The notes under the pieces are model-generated. The model made no database searches and was not told the DNA's origin. It worked only from the letters and a program-made list of their open reading frames with translations. A stretch of 37,501 nucleotides of DNA. Source: Neptuniibacter sp. UBA6509. Its GTDB lineage: Bacteria; Pseudomonadota; Gammaproteobacteria; Pseudomonadales; Balneatricaceae. Of the stretch, positions 8,495 to 16,984 are shown piece after piece. Within the stretch, counting starts at the first letter, position 1; every line of letters begins with the position of its first letter. The position numbers and the translations under genes are program-made. The stretch lies in the NCBI GenBank assembly GCA_002435145.1, contig DJLT01000087.1, forward strand, positions 6,785 through 44,285. Direction: 5' to 3'.

Positions 8495-10297
8495 ATGAAT
8501 TCAGAAGATCAGCTATCCTTTGCTGAACTTGGCCTTGCGGCTCCCGTGCTTAAAGCAATTGAAGAGACTGGCTACGAAACGCCATCCCCAATCCAAGCAG
8601 CCAGTATTCCGCACCTGCTAGAAGGTAGAGACCTTTTAGGTGTAGCTCAAACGGGTACAGGTAAAACTGCCGCGTTCTCACTACCGCTACTTTCTCGCCT
8701 TGATCTAAAAAGTCGCCATACACAGCTTCTAATTTTAGCCCCTACACGCGAATTAGCGATTCAGGTTGCAGAAGCTTGCCAAACTTACGCGCGTAACTTA
8801 GCCGACTTCCATGTACTACCGATTTATGGTGGTCAGGCTTATGATACTCAGTTACGTCAGCTGAAGCGTGGCGCACAAGTTGTTGTCGGCACTCCCGGTC
8901 GTGTTATGGACCATATGCGCCGTGGCTCACTTAAGCTGAATAACTTACAAGCTCTAGTATTAGACGAAGCCGATGAAATGCTACGCATGGGCTTCATTGA
9001 TGATGTTGAGTGGGTATTGGAACATACACCTGAAGATCGTCAGATTGCGCTTTTCTCAGCGACAATGCCAGCTCAGATCAAGAAAGTTGCTCAGAACCAT
9101 CTGAACAACCCTGCTGAAATACGTATTAAAGCGAAAACAGCAACGGCCACAACGATCACCCAAAGCTATCTTCGAGTTTCAGGTAATCAAAAGCTTGACG
9201 CACTGACACGTATCCTAGAGATGCAATCGTTCGATGCAATGCTTATTTTCGTACGTACGAAATCAGCAACGGTTGAGCTGTCTGAAAAGTTAGCCGCTCG
9301 TGGTTATGCTTCAGAAGCGTTGAATGGCGATATTTCTCAGAACTTACGCGAACGTACCGTTGATAAACTAAAGCGTGGCCAAATAGATATTCTTGTTGCG
9401 ACTGATGTCGTTGCACGAGGCTTGGACGTTGAACGTATAAGCCACGTATTAAACTACGATATCCCATACGATACTGAATCTTATATTCACCGTATTGGTC
9501 GTACAGGGCGTGCTGGACGTGAAGGCGAAGCCATACTATTTGTTTCTCCACGAGAACAGCGCATGCTTAAATCTATTGAGCGCGCTACGCGCCAGCAGAT
9601 TGACCAGATGCAGCTACCGTCGACTAATGATATCAATGAAAAACGTGTAAAACGTTTTGTTGATCGCATTACTGAAACAATCGAAAGCCAAGATATCGAG
9701 TTTTATAAAAACCTGCTCACTGAATACCAGCAGGAAAATGATACCGATCCGCTAGTCGTTGCATCTGCGCTTGCGCACCTGCTTCAAGGTAAGACTCCGC
9801 TTCTAATGAAAGAGCAGCCACGTCAGCCACGACGTGATCGTGAAGAAAGGGGAGATCGCGGTGATCGCGGTAACAGACGTCAGCCTCGTGGAATGTCGAC
9901 TCAAGCGAAACCGCTTAAAGACAATCCAGATGTTAAGATGCAGCGTTACAAGCTAAACGTTGGGCATGAACATGGTGTCGCACCGAAAAACATCGTTGGC
10001 GCAATAGCAAATGAAGCAGATCTAGATGCAAATCTGATTGGCTCCATTGAGATCTACGATGACTGCTCAACTGTTGATCTACCTACAGGCATGCCTAAAG
10101 CAGTAGTACAGCAATTGCGTAAAGCGGTTGTTTGCGGTCAACGCCTTAACATTCAGGATATGTCCAGCGAAGGCAAAGGCGCACCAAGTGGTGGCCGTAG
10201 TAGACGTAGTGGTGGTAACAATAGCAACAGCCGTAATCGCCCTCCTCGTCGTAACCGCAAAGATAGCAAGGACAGCAAAAAGAGTAGCGACAGCTAA
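8495..10297 (+). CDS. deaD: Cold-shock DEAD-box RNA helicase DeaD/CsdA
   Basis: A 600-residue ATP-dependent RNA helicase acting in ribosome assembly and mRNA decay, especially in the cold. In order: Q motif with TPSPIQ (29-34), Walker A AQTGTGKT (51-58), PTRELA (83-88), TPGR (133-136), DEAD (157-160), SAT (188-190), IFVRTK (251-256), ATDVVARGLD (302-311), HRIGRTGR (332-339). A DbpA-type RNA-binding domain follows at about 480-556, then a basic, Ser/Arg/Asn-rich tail. The length is close to E. coli DeaD (629). It is transcribed alone and ends at a strong intrinsic terminator. Confidence 0.97.
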   Translation: MNSEDQLSFAELGLAAPVLKAIEETGYETPSPIQAASIPHLLEGRDLLGVAQTGTGKTAAFSLPLLSRLDLKSRHTQLLILAPTRELAIQVAEACQTYARNLADFHVLPIYGGQAYDTQLRQLKRGAQVVVGTPGRVMDHMRRGSLKLNNLQALVLDEADEMLRMGFIDDVEWVLEHTPEDRQIALFSATMPAQIKKVAQNHLNNPAEIRIKAKTATATTITQSYLRVSGNQKLDALTRILEMQSFDAMLIFVRTKSATVELSEKLAARGYASEALNGDISQNLRERTVDKLKRGQIDILVATDVVARGLDVERISHVLNYDIPYDTESYIHRIGRTGRAGREGEAILFVSPREQRMLKSIERATRQQIDQMQLPSTNDINEKRVKRFVDRITETIESQDIEFYKNLLTEYQQENDTDPLVVASALAHLLQGKTPLLMKEQPRQPRRDREERGDRGDRGNRRQPRGMSTQAKPLKDNPDVKMQRYKLNVGHEHGVAPKNIVGAIANEADLDANLIGSIEIYDDCSTVDLPTGMPKAVVQQLRKAVVCGQRLNIQDMSSEGKGAPSGGRSRRSGGNNSNSRNRPPRRNRKDSKDSKKSSDS

Positions 10298-10340
10298 GCT
10301 TACTCTCACTTGTTTGTTAACAGATTAACAAGCAAGCGTT

Positions 10341-10384
10341 AAAAAACCGATACCTTCAGCTATGACTGGGTATCGGTTTTTTTT
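10341..10384. terminator. Bidirectional intrinsic terminator between deaD and ridA
   Basis: CCGATACC (10347-10354) pairs perfectly with GGTATCGG (10369-10376). It is flanked by six As on the left and eight Ts on the right, so it can serve deaD on the plus strand and ridA on the minus strand. A smaller GGCATAATGCC palindrome just to the right (around 10400) precedes a T-run in the minus direction. Confidence 0.85.
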
Positions 10385-10482
10385 ACCATAAAAAAAGCAG
10401 GCATAATGCCCACTCTTTTATATAAAACTGATAGAAACCTGTACTTAGTAAATAAGCCAAGCTTTAAGTAACGGTATAGGAT

Positions 10483-10869
10483 TTACTCACCCGTAACCAT
10501 TATCGCTTCAACTTCAATATCTGCGTCTTTTGGAATCTGCTTTACCGCAAATGCAGCTCGCGCAGGGTAAGGCTCCGAGAAATACTTAGCCATCACCTCA
10601 TTAACCTCTGCAAAATATTTCATATCAGAAAGCAGAATTGTCACCTTTACGATATCGGCTAAAGAGCCACCTGCAGCTTCAGCAACAGCCTGAAGGTTCT
10701 TAAAAACCTGATCAGCTTGCGCCACAAATGATTCAGTAATTAGCTCCATAGTTTCAGGCACAAGAGGAATCTGACCTGACATGTAAACCGTACTGCCAAC
10801 ACGCACAGCCTGTGAATAAGTACCAATGGCGGAAGGCGCATTTTCTGTACTGATGATGCTTCTGTTCAT
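10483..10869 (-). CDS. ridA: RidA family enamine/imine deaminase
   Basis: A 128-residue RidA (YjgF/YER057c/UK114) protein. The family hydrolyses reactive 2-aminoacrylate and related enamines/imines released by PLP enzymes such as threonine dehydratase. Typical segments are APSAIGTYSQAVRVG, VYMSGQIPLVPET, and the catalytic-arginine region PARAAFAVKQIPKDADIEVEAI. It lies 86 bases after the receiver-phosphatase gene on the same strand, so read-through from the chemotaxis array is possible, but its function has no clear link to chemotaxis. The bidirectional terminator at 10341-10384 closes the transcript. Confidence 0.93.
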   Translation of the reverse strand: MNRSIISTENAPSAIGTYSQAVRVGSTVYMSGQIPLVPETMELITESFVAQADQVFKNLQAVAEAAGGSLADIVKVTILLSDMKYFAEVNEVMAKYFSEPYPARAAFAVKQIPKDADIEVEAIMVTGE

Positions 10870-10955
10870 AATTAACCCTGTAAAACTGTTTATTTACTTA
10901 AAAACCATTAAAACCAATCTACGGAAAGGTATAAGAAAGCGGAATCATTCGCTGC

Positions 10956-12677
10956 CTAATCTTTAACTGAGTAGCTATATACAACCTCTACTACTGCGCC
11001 TTCATTCTCATATTCAATACTTTCACAAAGCTCGGATACCAACGCAATGCCTCTACCCGAAAAGCCCCCTGGCGCACTGGAAGGCTCTTTATTCAACCAA
11101 TGCTTAAAGTCGAACCCATCACCACTATCTTCAACCCGAACTTTTAAGCGACCGCCTTTAGTTAATCGCGTATGCTGCATATACAAGGATACAGCACCCG
11201 TTGATAGGCTCTCTAGACGTCGTTCACGCTCACTAAAATACTCAGCAAAGCCTTCCGGCGAAGACTTCAGAGAGGATTCAAGCTTCAAAACGCCATGATC
11301 CAGTGAGTTCACATAAAGCTCGGTCAAAATACTGAAAACACTATGCCAATGATCACCTCCTCCTTCATCTTCTTGAAGGCGACTTAATGCCTGAGCGACC
11401 GGATTAATTCTACTGAGACTTTTGCCCTGAAGCTCTAAACTCCAATTCCAGCTATCAAATGCAGTGGGCTCATCTACCACATGGGCACTACTTGCTATAG
11501 CTTTATCAAAATTTTCCGCCGTAACCCTACCCGGCACATCAATAATAGATATATCATCTTTTTGTGTTTGCTCCCCAACAAAAGCAGATAGATCACTTAG
11601 AATTAGATCAACTAACGAACTACCACCATCTAACTTTTGCTTCTCGGCACTTTTTAATAACCGCTCCTCTCCAAACTGCTCTCCCTGCATATCCTCAGCC
11701 TCAAGAACACCATCACTTAATAGCAAGATATTATCTACTGAAGAGACTGTAGTATGTTCAAAAACGAGATCTTTCACATTCGGAACAATACCTAAAGGGG
11801 GATGTTTAGACACAACTCTATGAATTAACTCTCCCTGAGAAAAAACCATAATGTCAGGTAAACCACCGTTCCAAATTTTAGCACTGCCGTCAGTACTTAG
11901 TGTCACAATTCCAGTTGCCAGAAACATGCCGGTGGGGAGTAACTTTTGAAGCTTTCGGTTTATCTGTGCGATAATCTCTTCGGCATCGTAGCCCTTTGCC
12001 GTCATGGCTCGGAATGTCTCTGACAAAGGCAGTGCGCCAATTGTCGACGTTAAGCCATGACCTGTAAAATCACCTAACAATACGTTTAATTCACCATTGG
12101 GGCGAAAAGCACTAAGCTGAACATCACCGCTGAAAGTTTCAGCAGGCTGCTTATGAATCCTAATCTGATCCAATGCAGCATTAGCCGATTCCACTGCTCC
12201 GCTTAATAGCTGCTCAGCCACTTCCTCTTCACGTGCACGAATATGATTTAGCTTCTTAACTTGGCCATAGAGTTGGGAGATTCTTCTTAGCGCTACAACT
12301 TTTCCCTCGAGCAATTCGAAGGGAAAGGGCCGCTGCATAAAATCATCACCACCGGCATCAATTGCCTGCCTAATAACCTCTTGCCCCTCAGCTCCAGTTA
12401 CAAAAATAATAGGGATAAAGCTATCTTTTGCTAAAGACTTTACCTCTCTCGCTGCCTGAATACCGTCCATTTCTGGCATATTGATATCCATCAGCACAAG
12501 ACTAGGTTTTGATTCTTTATACTGTGCTACCGCCTCTAAGCCATTCTCAGCATAAACAACGTCCAACCCCATCTGTTGGATCATTTGACCTAAGATCTGA
12601 CGATTCAAGCGCATATCATCAACGATTAGCACTTGATTATCGTTATCCACTACGGGAGCTAAATCGGTTCCGTGCAT
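10956..12677 (-). CDS. Response regulator with PP2C (SpoIIE) phosphatase and anti-sigma-type kinase domain (HsbR-like)
   Basis: A 573-residue three-domain protein. Receiver (about 15-132): Asp20-Asp21, phosphoacceptor Asp64 in LMDINMPEMDG, Thr94, but Arg116 replaces the usual Lys in MQRPF. SpoIIE/PP2C phosphatase (about 175-385): FSGDVQ, LLGDFTGHGL, LLSDGVLEAED and KDDISIID supply the metal-binding acids. RsbW-like HATPase (about 415-573): ELYVNSLDHG (N box), VEDSGDGFDF and GFSGRGIALV. This is the architecture of Pseudomonas HsbR, which both dephosphorylates and phosphorylates its STAS partner HsbA. The STAS gene ends one base upstream, so the pair is translationally coupled. An upstream Hpt/kinase is not in the window. 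Confidence 0.9.
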   Translation of the reverse strand: MHGTDLAPVVDNDNQVLIVDDMRLNRQILGQMIQQMGLDVVYAENGLEAVAQYKESKPSLVLMDINMPEMDGIQAAREVKSLAKDSFIPIIFVTGAEGQEVIRQAIDAGGDDFMQRPFPFELLEGKVVALRRISQLYGQVKKLNHIRAREEEVAEQLLSGAVESANAALDQIRIHKQPAETFSGDVQLSAFRPNGELNVLLGDFTGHGLTSTIGALPLSETFRAMTAKGYDAEEIIAQINRKLQKLLPTGMFLATGIVTLSTDGSAKIWNGGLPDIMVFSQGELIHRVVSKHPPLGIVPNVKDLVFEHTTVSSVDNILLLSDGVLEAEDMQGEQFGEERLLKSAEKQKLDGGSSLVDLILSDLSAFVGEQTQKDDISIIDVPGRVTAENFDKAIASSAHVVDEPTAFDSWNWSLELQGKSLSRINPVAQALSRLQEDEGGGDHWHSVFSILTELYVNSLDHGVLKLESSLKSSPEGFAEYFSERERRLESLSTGAVSLYMQHTRLTKGGRLKVRVEDSGDGFDFKHWLNKEPSSAPGGFSGRGIALVSELCESIEYENEGAVVEVVYSYSVKD

Positions 12678-12678
12678 A

Positions 12679-12987
12679 TTAGCGCTCTATAGTTACAAAC
12701 TGATCAAAGTTAGCGATGGTTAGAATTTTATGCACAGATTCATTAGGCTTAGAAATCACAACCTTCCCTCCTAACTTTTCAGCATGCTCTTTGAGTAATA
12801 AAATCATCCCCAAAGCAGAGCTATCCATATAAGTCGCTTTCGATAGATCGACTAAAAAACAACTATTAGGCACACTCACATTTCGATAAGCATCACGAAA
12901 CGCTTGATGGACTGAATAATCAAACTGCTGAGACACAAGTATTTGTACTGTTTTAGTCTCACTTGAATTTTGAACCGAAATAGCCAT
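12679..12987 (-). CDS. STAS-domain anti-sigma factor antagonist (HsbA-like)
   Basis: A 102-residue single STAS domain. The phosphorylation loop YMDSSALGM puts the expected phospho-serine at Ser56 (Ser57 is next to it), the same numbering as in Pseudomonas HsbA. It is the presumed substrate of the adjacent phosphatase/kinase protein. In Pseudomonas, unphosphorylated and phosphorylated HsbA bind different partners (anti-sigma FlgM and a diguanylate cyclase), thereby switching between swimming and biofilm. Whether those partners exist here is not visible. GAGG five bases before the ATG supports the start. The gene lies 47 bases after the short MCP-like gene. Confidence 0.88.
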   Translation of the reverse strand: MAISVQNSSETKTVQILVSQQFDYSVHQAFRDAYRNVSVPNSCFLVDLSKATYMDSSALGMILLLKEHAEKLGGKVVISKPNESVHKILTIANFDQFVTIER

Positions 12988-13034
12988 TTTACCTCACTCT
13001 AATACTCTAATTTACAGAGAAACTAAGCCATACT

Positions 13035-14252
13035 CTAAAATAGCTCAACATCACCTTCATCCATATCGTTTTGAGCAACAGTCCTTCTTTCATTCCTCTG
13101 CAATGCGACTTCACGAAGTTCTCTACATCGCTGCACGCAAGTCTCTGCAGCGGTTTCATTAACACGATGATCAGATGTCACTACATTTGTAATCAAGCTC
13201 GATACTTCATTCAGTGAATCAATATTATGCTCCACTGACGTTAAGGCCTGAGATGAGATATCTTCAAACTGTAAAGAACGAACCGCTTGATCAACACTAC
13301 CACTGAGTTGACCACCGATCTCAGATATTTCCATTACTTTCTCATTCAGAAAATGATTCATACTGGCCATATGCTCAAGCATCTGACCCATTTTATCCTT
13401 GGTACCAATCGTATCGCTCATATCGGTTGAAGCCATTCCTCCAACAGTACTTCGCAACACTTCAATGGTTTCTTTAGCCGCGCCAATCTCTTCTCTTATC
13501 TGGTTATTCAGCTCAGCAGAATTGATTGACAATGTTCTCACTTCATCTGCGACAACAGCGAAACCTCGACCTGCATCACCCGCACGGGCAGCCTCAATAC
13601 TTGCGTTAAGTGCCAATAGATTTGTTTGACTGGCTAAACCTTCAACGTTTTCAATAAGTCCAAAAATCCCATCTAGTTTCTCAACCATGTCATCTATATG
13701 GTGGACCGTTTCTAAACTGTTACGGCTGACATCAACCATGACGTGAACAAATTGATCTAACGTCTTGCCTGTTTCTTTAATGAAACCTTGAATGCTGAAA
13801 GACTCGCCTTCCGCACCTTCATTATGGCTCTCATCACCCTCATGGGTTTGATTGATAATATCGGCAGTTAATGCAGACTGGCGGTTTGCCAATTCATGCA
13901 TGTTATGGAAACTATCAGCCATTAATGAAACAGCTTCTTTAATTAGGCCATCAACCCTCTCAACCTCTTGATTAACAATCAAAGCGTCATGAACTAAGGT
14001 TTGCGAAACTTCGTTTATAGCCCCATGCAATGAAGGGTCTACGCGCCCCTTATTATCATCAGAGGAACGTTCATTCTGCGAAATTTTTGGCGGGTGATCA
14101 GAGTCTGAAAGAATAAACAAACTAATCAGAGAAATAAATAAAACCGTCAAACAAACAATATTAATGACCTTATCAAACTCGATGGCCTGAGAAACACTAA
14201 GCCCTATCGTGGCCAATAAAGCCAAGCTTAACATTATTTTTTTAACCGCCAT
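13035..14252 (-). CDS. Short chemoreceptor-like (MCP signalling) protein with CheZ-like motif
   Basis: A 405-residue protein with two N-terminal membrane helices (about 6-24 and 28-48) and essentially no periplasmic sensor. A long helical region leads to the MCP tip at 200-240 ([19 protein letters not shown] then [12 protein letters not shown]). The returning helix is short and then departs from a normal receptor: residues 328-335 read QFEDISSQ, resembling the FQDLTGQ catalytic segment of the CheY-P phosphatase CheZ (Asp and Gln four apart, here Asp331 and Gln335). The extreme C-terminus is DVELF, also found at the end of the nearby CheD. It lies 24 bases after cheB, with AGAGGT eight bases before its ATG. 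Receptor-like scaffold or CheY-P phosphatase are both possible. Confidence 0.85.
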   Translation of the reverse strand: MAVKKIMLSLALLATIGLSVSQAIEFDKVINIVCLTVLFISLISLFILSDSDHPPKISQNERSSDDNKGRVDPSLHGAINEVSQTLVHDALIVNQEVERVDGLIKEAVSLMADSFHNMHELANRQSALTADIINQTHEGDESHNEGAEGESFSIQGFIKETGKTLDQFVHVMVDVSRNSLETVHHIDDMVEKLDGIFGLIENVEGLASQTNLLALNASIEAARAGDAGRGFAVVADEVRTLSINSAELNNQIREEIGAAKETIEVLRSTVGGMASTDMSDTIGTKDKMGQMLEHMASMNHFLNEKVMEISEIGGQLSGSVDQAVRSLQFEDISSQALTSVEHNIDSLNEVSSLITNVVTSDHRVNETAAETCVQRCRELREVALQRNERRTVAQNDMDEGDVELF

Positions 14253-14276
14253 AAAAATGACCTCTGCCCTTAATTG

Positions 14277-15323
14277 TTATGAAAGGTACTGCACCAAGCG
14301 TGGCGCAACCTTTTCTAATGCTAGTACTTCTTTTGCTGCCCCCAAACGTACAGCAGCCCCCGGCATTCCCCAGACTAAGCTTGTCGCTTCGTCTTGAACA
14401 ATTGAATATGCCCCTTGATCAACCAAACGCTTCATTGCAAGCGCGCCATCCTCACCCATACCGGTCAAGAGGACAGTCGTTATATTTTTTGCATCTAACT
14501 CACTTAATGAATCAAACATAACCTCAACCGACGGTTTATGACGATTAACAGGCTCACTTGAATCAAGCGTACAGATGAATTGATGACCATATTTTTTAAT
14601 CACTAAATGGTGCGAGCCTGGAGCAATATAAACATGCCCTGCTTTTAAAACATCACCCTCTTTAGCTTCGGAAACGCTCAACTCGCTTTGACGATTTAGA
14701 CGATTAGCAAAACGATCACTAAAACTCTCAGGTATGTGCTGCGTAATGATAATAGGAGGCATCGAGCCAGGAAGGACGGACAATAGATCATGTAACGCTT
14801 CGGTGCCGCCCGTAGATGAACCTATCGCTATAAGCTGATTATTCTTGTGCGTGATACTAGTCGGTTTAATCACCGGCCGATCAATATTTGACAAAGAGCG
14901 TCGAAATTTTAATTTAGAAGAAGAACCCGCAGCAGCTTTGACTTTATCAACTAAATCACGCTGAAAAAGCTTGAGCGCCTCATCTGATTCATTAGCCGTA
15001 GGCTTACCAATATAATCAACTGCACCTAACTCTAATGCTTGAAGCGTCGCATCTGCTCCCGCATGTGTCAGTGTAGATATCATCACAACGGGAATAGGAT
15101 TTAACTTCATTAAATTTTTTAAAAAAGTAATGCCATCCATTCTTGGCATCTCAATATCAAGCGTCACCACGTCGGGTTTCAATAACTTGATTTTATCTCT
15201 TGCATCATAAGGATCAACAGCGGTCCCTACAACCTCAATACTAGAATCAAGAGACAACAATTCCGTTAACACATTCCTAACTAACGCTGAATCATCGACG
15301 ATTAGTACTCGGATTCCATCCAT
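14277..15323 (-). CDS. cheB: Chemotaxis protein-glutamate methylesterase/deamidase CheB
   Basis: A 348-residue CheB from the ATG at 15323 (MDGIRVLIVDDSALVRN). A GTG five codons earlier is also in frame, but neither has a close ribosome-binding site. Receiver (about 1-120): DD pair in LIVDDSA and phosphoacceptor in VTLDIEMPRMDG. Methylesterase domain (about 160-348): catalytic Ser in IGSSTGGTEAL, His in TQHIPESF, Asp in TGMGEDGALAM. It removes methyl groups from receptor glutamates when phosphorylated by CheA, opposing CheR. It lies 112 bases after cheD, the largest gap inside the array. Confidence 0.96.
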   Translation of the reverse strand: MDGIRVLIVDDSALVRNVLTELLSLDSSIEVVGTAVDPYDARDKIKLLKPDVVTLDIEMPRMDGITFLKNLMKLNPIPVVMISTLTHAGADATLQALELGAVDYIGKPTANESDEALKLFQRDLVDKVKAAAGSSSKLKFRRSLSNIDRPVIKPTSITHKNNQLIAIGSSTGGTEALHDLLSVLPGSMPPIIITQHIPESFSDRFANRLNRQSELSVSEAKEGDVLKAGHVYIAPGSHHLVIKKYGHQFICTLDSSEPVNRHKPSVEVMFDSLSELDAKNITTVLLTGMGEDGALAMKRLVDQGAYSIVQDEATSLVWGMPGAAVRLGAAKEVLALEKVAPRLVQYLS

Positions 15324-15435
15324 ATTTTTGACCAACACCTAAATAGCTATTTGGGTCGACAAGTTCCGAATTTAAAACAACATGGAACTCTTAAATCTCA
15401 ATCTAACTTTTAAAATACTGCCTTAATTCATCAAC

Positions 15436-16047
15436 TTAAAACAATTCAACATCAGTATCATCTAAATGCTCATCCACATCCACACGATAGGACTTCTCTT
15501 CTTCAATAAGTTTCTGATCTTCACGATGATCAAGTTTATTAACTAACATTCTCCCCTCTTGCGGGAAATATGCAATTCTTCTTGCTTGATCACCACCTAG
15601 ATCAGAGGCGACAACCTTTAAGCCTTCATCCTTAATATATTGCAAAATAAAGTCAATATTCTGCTGCCCGATACTCGTCAAGCCGCTGATCATATCCCCC
15701 CCACCCGCTAATTTAACCTGCAAATCTGAACGCTGACTACCATGCTTCATCAGCTCATTAATTAGCTGCTCCATTGCAAACAGGCCATAGCGTGATGATC
15801 GATATAGATCACCTCCTTGCTCACCGGATGGGAGCATAAAGTGATTTATACCACCAAGCCCAGTTTGAGGATCAAAAATACACGCTGAAACACAAGAACC
15901 TAGGACAGTGGTGATAACTATGTTATCCCTTGATACGTAATACTCTCCAGGCTTTACCTTCACCGCATATTTTTCCCAGCGAGGCTCCCAAAAAGGCATA
16001 ATCGACTCAAAGCCATTCAATATTTCTGGAAAATTTTCCCTATTCAC
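15436..16047 (-). CDS. cheD: Chemoreceptor glutamine deamidase CheD
   Basis: A 203-residue CheD. The catalytic Cys52 is in TVLGSCVSAC and the catalytic His69 in GGINHFMLP; the later FILQYIKDEGLKVVASDLGG is also typical. It deamidates receptor glutamines to methylatable glutamates. The start is a GTG whose G is the last base of the cheR TAG stop, so the two genes overlap by one base and are translationally coupled. The protein has an extra acidic tail of about 25 residues ending in DVELF, the same last five residues as the short MCP-like protein. No CheC partner is encoded here. Confidence 0.95.
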   Translation of the reverse strand: MNRENFPEILNGFESIMPFWEPRWEKYAVKVKPGEYYVSRDNIVITTVLGSCVSACIFDPQTGLGGINHFMLPSGEQGGDLYRSSRYGLFAMEQLINELMKHGSQRSDLQVKLAGGGDMISGLTSIGQQNIDFILQYIKDEGLKVVASDLGGDQARRIAYFPQEGRMLVNKLDHREDQKLIEEEKSYRVDVDEHLDDTDVELF

Positions 16048-16892
16048 TAATGAGTATCCACTTTCCTATAGATCGTTTTACCTACCAGCTCAAAACTACT
16101 TGCGTGACGAGCAAGCGCTTCAGAATGCCCCACGAATAGATATCCACCGGGCTTAAGGAGCCCAGCCATCCGCTGTAAAAGACCTGCTTGAGTTTCTTGA
16201 TCAAAATAGATCATGACATTACGGCAAAAGATAAAGTCCAATGGCCCTTTCATCGGCCACTCTTCCATCAGGTTCAAATAGTTAAACGTGATCAGCGACT
16301 GGAGCTCATTGCGTATTTTTATATGACCTTCATTACCATTTCGACCTTTTAAAAACCATTTCTGCACCAACGCCTTAGACATTGAGTTAACCCTTTCATT
16401 AGCGTAAATTCCTGCTTGGGCGCTACCTAAAACCTTTGAATCAATATCGGTGGCCAATAAACGAATATCCCAAGAAGCTGTATTAACACTAGAATCCAGA
16501 ATAGTCATCGCTAAGCTGTAGGGTTCTTCGCCTAATGAGCAACCCGCAGACCATGCTCTTAACTTACGTTGGCCTGAAGCAGCTATTTCCGGAAGTATGT
16601 GTTCATTAATAAAATCAAAATGATGCTTCTCTCTAAAAAAAGCAGTCAAGTTAGTCGTTAAAGCATTAATGAACTGAGTAAATTCTGAAGGATTAGCATC
16701 TAGATATTGGAAGTACGAATCAAAACCATCTAACCTTAACTCTCGAAGTCTACGTACAAGGCGGTTATACGCCATATCAATTTTATGGTCTGCTAGAACA
16801 ATGCCCGCGTAATCATACAACTCATCCCGCACTTTCGAAAAATGCTTTGTTGTAAAAACAAATTCACGCTCGTGTTCATCAGCTATCGACAT
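16047..16892 (-). CDS. cheR: Chemotaxis protein methyltransferase CheR
   Basis: A 281-residue SAM-dependent methyltransferase for receptor glutamates. An N-terminal helical domain (to about residue 85) contains YNRLVRRLREL and NALTTNLTAFFRE. The SAM-binding motif SAGCSLGEEPYS is at about 115-126, with DFIFCRNVMIYFD and PGGYLFVGHSEAL later. AGAGG six bases before the ATG supports the start. The beta-subdomain that binds receptor C-terminal pentapeptides lies within the C-terminal half. The neighbouring Aer-like MCP carries such a tail (EWEEF), so CheR and receptor look like a matched pair. Confidence 0.96.
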   Translation of the reverse strand: MSIADEHEREFVFTTKHFSKVRDELYDYAGIVLADHKIDMAYNRLVRRLRELRLDGFDSYFQYLDANPSEFTQFINALTTNLTAFFREKHHFDFINEHILPEIAASGQRKLRAWSAGCSLGEEPYSLAMTILDSSVNTASWDIRLLATDIDSKVLGSAQAGIYANERVNSMSKALVQKWFLKGRNGNEGHIKIRNELQSLITFNYLNLMEEWPMKGPLDFIFCRNVMIYFDQETQAGLLQRMAGLLKPGGYLFVGHSEALARHASSFELVGKTIYRKVDTH

Positions 16893-16984
16893 TAAAACCT
16901 CTGGTAATAAACATTTCGAAAGTTGATAGATAACGAGGGACCTTCAACCCAACGGGTAAAAAGATCCCTATTTTTCTAGTTCAA

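Noticed and set aside
10079-10328. Repetitive Thr/Val/Ala-rich frames opposite and beside the deaD tail
   Set aside because: They are frame shadows of the Arg/Ser/Asn-rich DeaD C-terminus, which explains their low complexity.
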